From an uncultured Clostridia bacterium (GTDB lineage Bacteria; Bacillota; Clostridia; Oscillospirales; Ruminococcaceae), in the NCBI GenBank assembly GCA_946183095.1, contig CAMHBE010000169.1, forward strand, positions 1 through 5,257: a stretch of DNA of 5,257 bases, read 5' to 3'. The notes beneath the pieces were generated by a model that was given only the letters and a program-made list of their open reading frames with translations, made no database searches and was not told the origin of the DNA. Shown here piece after piece: positions 1 to 5,257 of this stretch. Position 1 is the stretch's first letter. Each line of letters starts with the position of its first letter. Both the position numbers and the translations under genes were made by a program.

Positions 1-9
1 ATGACTCCG

Positions 10-15
10 CCTCCC
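10..15 (-). promoter_or_regulatory. Candidate ribosome binding site for a gene just beyond the left edge
   Basis: On the minus strand, positions 15 to 10 read GGGAGG. They are followed by a 7-base spacer and then the bases AT at positions 2 and 1, so an ATG would be completed if the next base outside the window is G. This is the spacing expected of a Shine-Dalgarno site, and it suggests that another minus-strand gene begins exactly at the left edge, downstream of atpC. The start codon itself is not fully visible, so this is inference. Confidence 0.4.
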
Positions 16-60
16 GATCAAAATGACGATAAATCAAAGATTTTCGTAACAATTCAGAAA

Positions 61-77
61 TATCCGCGGATCGGATA
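61..77. repeat. Palindrome ATCCGCGGAT, possible operator
   Basis: Positions 62-71 form a perfect 10-base palindrome, ATCCGCGGAT. It sits inside a larger inverted repeat, TATCCG (61-66) and CGGATA (72-77). It lies in the non-coding DNA ahead of the presumed gene beyond the left edge, where an operator could sit. No regulator can be named from it, and a palindrome this short can occur by chance. Confidence 0.3.
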
Positions 78-101
78 CACCAATTCATCTGTTCATAATT
101 A

Positions 102-121
102 CTTCATCACACCTGATGAAG
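102..121. repeat. Perfect 8-bp hairpin in the intergenic region
   Basis: CTTCATCA (102-109) and TGATGAAG (114-121) are exact reverse complements around a 4-base loop, so either strand's transcript could form an 8-bp stem. In the minus-strand direction it directly follows the TTTTATAT tract of the terminator candidate at 133-159. It has no T-tract of its own on either strand. It may add to 3'-end structure of the atp transcript or be part of the leader of the next gene. Confidence 0.5.
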
Positions 122-159
122 ATATAAAAGCGCAGCCCGTGCTAAAAAAGTACGGGCTG
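121..159 (-). terminator. Putative Rho-independent terminator of the atp operon
   Basis: CAGCCCGTGC (133-142) pairs with GTACGGGCTG (150-159) around a 7-base loop. In the minus-strand RNA the 10-position stem has a single A-C mismatch near the loop. In the direction of transcription it begins 6 bases after the atpC stop codon and is followed by CGCTTTTATATC, an imperfect T-tract interrupted by purines. Position and stem strength fit an operon terminator, but the weak T-tract means read-through into the next gene is plausible. Confidence 0.6.
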
Positions 160-165
160 AACGGT

Positions 166-576
166 TTACTTCATCTTTGCGGTGTCTATTCTGTTGAGCG
201 CACGTTTCAGTTTGAACTCGGCAATGTCGAGATTCTTCTGATCGTTGGTCTTTGAGTAGTGACCGATGCGCTCCTCGGCTATCTGCTTTGCACGGACAGC
301 GCGGTCAACGTCGATCTCGCTTGCCCATTCGCAGCTCTGCGCGAGTATAACGGTCTTGTCCCTGCTTACCTTTATGACGCCGGAAGATATCGCGCCGTAA
401 CGGAATTCTCCGTCTATGCGGACTTTGAACTTGCTGATCGTTATCGCGGCAACATACGGCTCGTGGCGGGCAAGGATGCCCTTATCGCCGACGGTCGTGC
501 GGACTATGACGTTATCGGTCATGCCGTCGAAGAATACACCGTCGGGAGTCAGGATCTGTAGTTTAAAAGGAGTCAT
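166..576 (-). CDS. atpC: F1 ATP synthase epsilon subunit
   Basis: This is the epsilon subunit of the F1 sector. It sits on the central stalk with gamma, contacts the c-ring, and can inhibit ATP hydrolysis through its C-terminal helices. The 136-residue product is full length for the family. Residues 1-84 are the N-terminal beta-sandwich domain, opening with FKLQILTPDG and containing VGDKGILARHEP at about 29-40. Residues 88-136 form the charged two-helix C-terminal domain. Residues 88-93 read IDVDRA, matching the I(L)DxxRA ATP-binding motif described for Bacillus PS3 epsilon, with a glutamate at 83 as in PS3. The ATG is preceded by AAGGGGG with a 7-base spacer, which supports this start. It lies 15 bases after atpD, so the two are probably translationally linked. 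It is the last atp gene and is followed by a hairpin. Identification is secure; ATP binding is inferred from the motif only. Confidence 0.97.
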   Translation of the reverse strand: MTPFKLQILTPDGVFFDGMTDNVIVRTTVGDKGILARHEPYVAAITISKFKVRIDGEFRYGAISSGVIKVSRDKTVILAQSCEWASEIDVDRAVRAKQIAEERIGHYSKTNDQKNLDIAEFKLKRALNRIDTAKMK

Positions 577-591
577 ACGAATACCCCCTTA

Positions 592-2160
<1,569 letters not shown>

Positions 2161-3021
2161 TTATCCGAGAGCATTTGCGCCGGATACGATCTCCGTGATC
2201 TCGTTGGTGATCTTCTCCTGACGAGCGCGGTTGTAAACGAGTGACAGATTTGCTATCATCTCGTCCGCGTTGTCGGTAGCGTTCTCCATAGCGGTGCGTC
2301 TTGCGCCCTGTTCGGATGCGAAGGATTCCACTGCCGCGCAGCTTATCATGCTCATGAGGAACTTCGGAACGACTCTGTCGAATACCGCCTCGGGGGAGGG
2401 GTCGTAGTTGATGAGTCCGAGATCCTCGCCGGTACCCGTACCGATATTGGCGATCGGCAGCAGCTTTGCGCTTTCGGGAGTCTGCACCAATGGGGAAACG
2501 AACGCGGTGTAGAACAGCACCACTTCATCTACTTCGCCCACCGCGAACAGATCGACGGCGAGCTGCGCGATATCCATGCAGTCAGCGGTCTTTGCCTTTT
2601 CGGCGAAGTACGGGTATTTGCCCACGAGCTCATATCCGTGCTTGTCGAAATAATCGACGGCTTTTCTGCCTATCGCGATTATCTTCGGCTTGTTTGCGTC
2701 TTCCTTGTGAGCGGCAGCCGCCGCTTTCAGGATATTGGAATTGAATCCGCCCGCAAGACCTCTGTCGCCTGCGATAACGATGAACAGGCGGTTCTTTATC
2801 TCGCGCGGCTCCGTGAATATCGTGCTGAAGTCCTTCTTTACCGACGCTATCTCCGAGAGCAGCTCATACTGCGCTTCAAAATACGGTCTGCCCGCTTCCG
2901 AACGCTGCTTTGCCTTGCGCAGTTTAGATGATGCCACAAGCTCCATGGCTTTGGTTATCTGTCTTGTCGAGCTGACGCTCTTTATGCGGCGCTTGATGTC
3001 CTTCATATTGCCCGTAGCCAT
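2161..3021 (-). CDS. atpG: F1 ATP synthase gamma subunit (rotor shaft)
   Basis: This is the gamma subunit, the asymmetric central shaft that turns inside the alpha3-beta3 hexamer and couples c-ring rotation to catalysis. The 286-residue product is full length. The N-terminal helix (about 1-60) has the family pattern KDIKRRIKSV...ITKAMELVASSKLRKAK. The central Rossmann-like domain begins near 78 with RLFIVIAGDRGLAGGFN. The C-terminal helix (about 225-286) ends with the family signature ITNEITEIVSGANAL at 271-285. The ATG chosen follows TGAAAGGAA with a spacer of about 9 bases. An internal ATG at codon 6 has no such site. It is flanked on both sides by unusually long intergenic stretches, one carrying a small membrane-protein ORF and hairpins, the other hairpins only. 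Confidence 0.98.
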   Translation of the reverse strand: MATGNMKDIKRRIKSVSSTRQITKAMELVASSKLRKAKQRSEAGRPYFEAQYELLSEIASVKKDFSTIFTEPREIKNRLFIVIAGDRGLAGGFNSNILKAAAAAHKEDANKPKIIAIGRKAVDYFDKHGYELVGKYPYFAEKAKTADCMDIAQLAVDLFAVGEVDEVVLFYTAFVSPLVQTPESAKLLPIANIGTGTGEDLGLINYDPSPEAVFDRVVPKFLMSMISCAAVESFASEQGARRTAMENATDNADEMIANLSLVYNRARQEKITNEITEIVSGANALG

Positions 3022-3040
3022 TTATCTCATTCCTTTCAGT

Positions 3041-3102
3041 GTCCGGCGATGCGGACGAAATAAGCGGTGCGTCAGCACCGGTCGCTTTCGATGTAAGCGA
3101 CC
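3041..3102 (-). other. Hairpin cluster ahead of atpG
   Basis: Three adjacent potential stem-loops lie here. The first is an 8-bp perfect stem at 3080-3087 with 3095-3102 (GGTCGCTT and AAGCGACC). The second is a 6-bp perfect stem at 3065-3070 with 3075-3080 (CGGTGC and GCACCG), whose 4-base loop holds the stop codon of the small ORF. The third is a 5-bp stem at 3041-3045 with 3052-3056 (GTCCG and CGGAC). The first two overlap the last ten or so codons of the small ORF, and the third ends a few bases before the atpG ribosome binding site. There is no clear T-tract (CTTATTT follows the second), so termination is unlikely to be complete; a stability or coupling element is possible. Confidence 0.55.
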
Positions 3103-3194
3103 TTTCTGGTCAGGCACAGAAATGCCGCAGTCACGGCAAGGACAGCCGTAAGGCTGACAGAAACGATACTTAAAACAAGTGCGGCTTTACTCAT
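3072..3194 (-). CDS. Small single-span membrane protein between atpA and atpG
   Basis: This 40-codon ORF lies in the 222-base gap between alpha and gamma, on the same strand. I do not recognise its family. The start ATG is preceded by GAAAGGAGA with 5 bases between GGAG and ATG, the best Shine-Dalgarno site in the window, and it shares the TGAAAGGA core with the atpA, atpG and atpD sites. The protein opens MSKAALVLSI, has one hydrophobic segment at about residues 5-28 rich in V, L, A and S, then basic TRK at 29-31 and a short polar tail ending SDRC. Cysteines are at 27 and 40, and there is no lipobox. The tail is too short for a secreted mature protein, so a membrane-anchored miniprotein is more likely. 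It starts 49 bases after atpA and ends 50 bases before atpG. A role with the ATP synthase is inferred from position alone. Confidence 0.65.
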   Translation of the reverse strand: MSKAALVLSIVSVSLTAVLAVTAAFLCLTRKVAYIESDRC

Positions 3195-3198
3195 ATTG

Positions 3199-3207
3199 TC
3201 TCCTTTC
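3199..3207 (-). promoter_or_regulatory. Strong ribosome binding site of the small ORF
   Basis: On the minus strand, 3207 to 3199 read GAAAGGAGA, then CAAT and ATG. This is close to the ideal anti-16S pairing sequence at good spacing. No annotated atp subunit uses it, so it is the main evidence that the 40-codon ORF is translated. Confidence 0.7.
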
Positions 3208-3222
3208 ATGCATAAGGCTGCA

Positions 3223-3239
3223 AGCCCGTGCCCCGGGCT
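3223..3239 (-). repeat. Hairpin directly after atpA
   Basis: AGCCCG (3223-3228) and CGGGCT (3234-3239) form a perfect 6-bp GC-rich stem with a 5-base loop, starting 4 bases after the atpA stop codon in the direction of transcription. No T-tract follows; the next bases are TGCAGCCTTATG. In the minus-strand RNA it reads CAGCCCG, GG, GCACGGGCT, sharing both arms with the hairpin after atpC. It may protect the 3' end of a processed atpA message or slow polymerase, but this is inference. Confidence 0.5.
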
Positions 3240-3243
3240 GTTA

Positions 3244-4746
3244 TCAGAACTGAGACGCGAAGTTCTTGAGTATCGCTCTCAGCTTCTCCTCGTTGTCGGG
3301 GGAGATGACTTTTGTCTTCTTGATATCGTCGATGATCTCCGCGTGGTCGGAAGCCATGTGCTCAAACAGAGCCTTTTCAAATTCCGGCACCTTATCGACG
3401 GGTATATCCTTAAGATAATCGTTGATAACGGCGAAGATTATGATGACCTGGTTCTCGACGCTTATAGGCGAGGACTGCGGCTGCTTCAGCACGGCAACGA
3501 TACGTTCGCCCTTTGCGAGACGAGCCTTCGTATCCGCGTCGAGGTCGGAGCCGAACTGCGAGAATGCCTGTAACTCTCTGTACTGCGAATATTCGAGTTT
3601 CAGAGAACCGGATACCTTCTTCATCGCCTTTATCTGAGCCGAACCGCCGACACGCGATACCGAGATACCGGGGTTTACGGCGGGTCTGATACCGGAGTTG
3701 AAGAGTTCCGTTTCAAGGAATATCTGACCGTCAGTGATGGAGATGACGTTTGTCGGGATATACGCGGAAACGTCGCCTGCCTGTGTTTCGATTATCGGGA
3801 GCGCGGTGAGTGAACCTCCGCCGTAATCCTCATTGAGGTTCGCGGCACGCTCAAGAAGTCTCGAATGCAGATAGAATACGTCACCGGGGTATGCTTCACG
3901 TCCCGGCGGGCGCTTTAAGAGCAGGGACATTGCACGGTATGCTACAGCGTGCTTGGACAGGTCATCGTAGATGATGAGCGCGTCTTTTCCCTTCTCCATG
4001 AAGTATTCACCCATTGCGCAGCCTGCGTAGGGTGCTATGTACTGCAGCGGTGCAAGCTCTGCGGCGGTCGCGGAAACTACGATAGTGTAGTCCATTGCTC
4101 CCGCGCTTCTGAGCTGTTCAACTACCGATGCAACAGTTGACGCTTTCTGACCTATTGCGACATAGATGCAGAAAACATCGGTATCTCTCTGATTGATTAT
4201 AGTATCGACAGCGATAGCGGTCTTCCCCGTCTGTCTGTCGCCGATGATAAGCTCACGCTGACCGCGGCCTATCGGGATCATCGAGTCTATTGCCTTGATA
4301 CCTGTCTGGAGAGGGGTATCGACGGACTTTCTCGTGATGATACCGGGAGCTATACGTTCTACGGGGCGGTATTCCGTCGCGGTGATCGGACCTTTTCCGT
4401 CTATCGGTTCGCCGAGGGCGTTGACAACTCTTCCGAGCAGCTCGTCACCCACGGGAACGGATATGATCTTGCCCGTTCTCTTGACGTTGGAACCTTCCTT
4501 GATCTCGGCATCGGAGCCGAGCATTACCGCGCCCACATAATCCTGTTCAAGGTTGAGCGCCATGCACTGCACACCGTTATCGAATTCGAGAAGCTCGTTT
4601 ATCATGCAGTTCTCGAGACCGTGGATGCGCACGATACCATCGCCGACGGTAACTACAGTACCGGTGTCGGTGAGGGTTATCTTTGACTCAAAAGCCTTGA
4701 TTTTGGATTTTATGATACCTGTTATTTCATCAGGGCGTAATTCCAT
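3244..4746 (-). CDS. atpA: F1 ATP synthase alpha subunit
   Basis: This is the non-catalytic nucleotide-binding subunit that alternates with beta in the F1 hexamer and supplies the arginine finger to the catalytic site. The 500-residue length is typical. Residues 1-95 or so hold the N-terminal beta-barrel, with [15 protein letters not shown] at 30-44. Walker A GDRQTGKT is at 169-176 and Walker B ALIIYDD at 256-262, followed by [29 protein letters not shown]. The family signature [10 protein letters not shown] at 355-364 leads directly to the arginine finger R365 in SRVGGSAQ. The C-terminal helical domain runs to residue 500. The start follows TGAAAGGAAAG with a spacer of about 11 bases, somewhat long, and [13 protein letters not shown] matches the family opening. 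It lies 64 bases after atpH, and the small membrane ORF follows 49 bases after its stop. Nothing key is missing. Confidence 0.99.
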   Translation of the reverse strand: MELRPDEITGIIKSKIKAFESKITLTDTGTVVTVGDGIVRIHGLENCMINELLEFDNGVQCMALNLEQDYVGAVMLGSDAEIKEGSNVKRTGKIISVPVGDELLGRVVNALGEPIDGKGPITATEYRPVERIAPGIITRKSVDTPLQTGIKAIDSMIPIGRGQRELIIGDRQTGKTAIAVDTIINQRDTDVFCIYVAIGQKASTVASVVEQLRSAGAMDYTIVVSATAAELAPLQYIAPYAGCAMGEYFMEKGKDALIIYDDLSKHAVAYRAMSLLLKRPPGREAYPGDVFYLHSRLLERAANLNEDYGGGSLTALPIIETQAGDVSAYIPTNVISITDGQIFLETELFNSGIRPAVNPGISVSRVGGSAQIKAMKKVSGSLKLEYSQYRELQAFSQFGSDLDADTKARLAKGERIVAVLKQPQSSPISVENQVIIIFAVINDYLKDIPVDKVPEFEKALFEHMASDHAEIIDDIKKTKVISPDNEEKLRAILKNFASQF

Positions 4747-4765
4747 ATTCTCGTCTTTCCTTTCA

Positions 4766-4782
4766 TCCCGTTTTCAGCGGGA
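4766..4782 (-). repeat. Weak hairpin between atpH and atpA
   Basis: TCCCG (4766-4770) and CGGGA (4778-4782) can form a 5-bp stem with a 7-base loop in the 64-base spacer between atpH and atpA. In the minus-strand RNA it ends immediately before the TGAAAGGAAAG ribosome binding site of atpA. It is short and could be chance, but it matches the pattern of small stems just ahead of Shine-Dalgarno sites seen before atpG. Confidence 0.3.
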
Positions 4783-4810
4783 GGATATCTGTTGTGTATG
4801 ACGGCGGAGG

Positions 4811-5257
4811 TCAGCACATTATGCTGCCGATATCCGTTCTCAAAGCACGGAGCTTTGCCTTCACGCTTCCGTCCAGCGTTGTGTTGCCGTTCTTTACGAC
4901 GATGCCGCCGATTATCGACTTGTCGAGCTCTTCCTTCATGACTATCTTCCTGCCGAGCACCTTTTCCATTTTGGCTGTAAGGGCGGCTTTTGCCTGCGCG
5001 GACAGCGGGTCGCACGTCACGACGGTGATCTCCGCTATGCCGAGGTAGTCGTTGCAGCGCTGTCCGAAGTACTTTGTGATGCGCCCGAGGTCTTCGAGCC
5101 TTCCAGCCTCGGTGAGCACTCTTATGAAGTTATAGACATACAAGGAGAGCTTTCCCGCAAAGGCGCTCTCGATTATGCCGAGCTTTTCGTCCTTTTCGAC
5201 GGTAGGCGTTTTTGACAGCTTAATAAGCTCGGGAACGCCCGAAATAATCGAATTCAC
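4811..5257 (-). CDS. atpH: F1 ATP synthase delta subunit, N-terminus beyond the right edge
   Basis: This is the delta subunit (OSCP homologue), which ties the top of the alpha3-beta3 head to the peripheral stalk b subunits so the head does not rotate with the shaft. The 148 visible codons run from the right edge to a TGA stop at 4811. Full-length family members have about 175-180 residues, so about 30 N-terminal codons are probably missing. The edge codon GTG is in frame but is most likely an internal valine. Visible landmarks are ELIKLSKTPTVEKDEK near residues 10-25, typical of the N-terminal helical domain, and the C-terminal signature at about 110-140 (LDKSIIGGIVVKNGNTTLDGS). It precedes atpA by 64 bases, as expected in this operon type. 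Identification is secure; the start is not in the window. Confidence 0.95.
   Translation of the reverse strand: MNSIISGVPELIKLSKTPTVEKDEKLGIIESAFAGKLSLYVYNFIRVLTEAGRLEDLGRITKYFGQRCNDYLGIAEITVVTCDPLSAQAKAALTAKMEKVLGRKIVMKEELDKSIIGGIVVKNGNTTLDGSVKAKLRALRTDIGSIMC

Larger units (their letters stand above)
1..132. other. Intergenic region downstream of the atp operon
   Basis: This AT-rich stretch lies between the hairpin after atpC and the left edge. On the minus strand it is interrupted by stops and shows no coding potential. A plus-strand reading frame runs through it but continues antisense into atpC and is not credible. The region contains a 10-base palindrome at 62-71, an 8-bp hairpin at 102-121 and a candidate Shine-Dalgarno site at 10-15. 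I looked for a minus-strand promoter here and found only weak matches (a TTGTTA-like -35 with no good -10). Confidence 0.6.

Noticed and set aside
1..255. 84-codon plus-strand frame starting at the left edge
   Set aside because: It runs through the terminator hairpin and then antisense into the 3' end of atpC, shows no family resemblance, and any ribosome binding site would lie outside the window.
4722..5015. Second minus-strand frame overlapping the end of atpH and start of atpA
   Set aside because: It is an out-of-frame reading of atpH, very rich in R, K and G, with no family resemblance.
5255..5257. GTG at the right edge as the atpH start codon
   Set aside because: The delta family has about 30 more N-terminal residues before this point, so the GTG is most likely an internal valine and the gene is cut by the edge.

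Overview
This window holds the F1 half of a bacterial F-type ATP synthase operon, entirely on the minus strand. In transcription order, right to left, it reads atpH (delta, cut by the right edge), atpA (alpha), an unannotated 40-codon membrane-protein ORF, atpG (gamma), atpD (beta) and atpC (epsilon). A hairpin terminator candidate follows atpC, and then about 130 bases of intergenic DNA run to the left edge. The F0 genes (atpB, atpE, atpF) would normally lie beyond the right edge, upstream of atpH.

The H-A-G-D-C order, the strong purine-rich ribosome binding sites (repeated TGAAAGGA cores) and the protein sequences suggest a Gram-positive anaerobe of the Bacillota, most likely class Clostridia (an Oscillospiraceae or Ruminococcus-like lineage). 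This placement is from family resemblance only. The c subunit is not in the window, so the coupling ion (H+ or Na+) cannot be read here.

The five standard subunits all look intact and functional apart from the edge cut. Alpha and beta carry complete Walker A and B motifs, beta keeps its catalytic glutamate, alpha keeps its arginine finger, gamma has its C-terminal signature, and epsilon carries the IDxxRA ATP-binding motif. Together they would form the catalytic alpha3-beta3-gamma-delta-epsilon head.

The unusual parts lie between the genes. The two gaps around atpG are long (222 and 168 bases), while atpH-atpA is 64 and atpD-atpC is 15. The atpA-atpG gap encodes a 40-residue single-span membrane protein with a near-ideal ribosome binding site, and its 3' end is buried in consecutive hairpins. 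The atpG-atpD gap has no convincing gene but contains four consecutive potential hairpins. A hairpin of similar sequence follows both atpA and atpC. The small protein and the structured gaps are the points most worth following up. The rest is an ordinary, well-conserved housekeeping operon.
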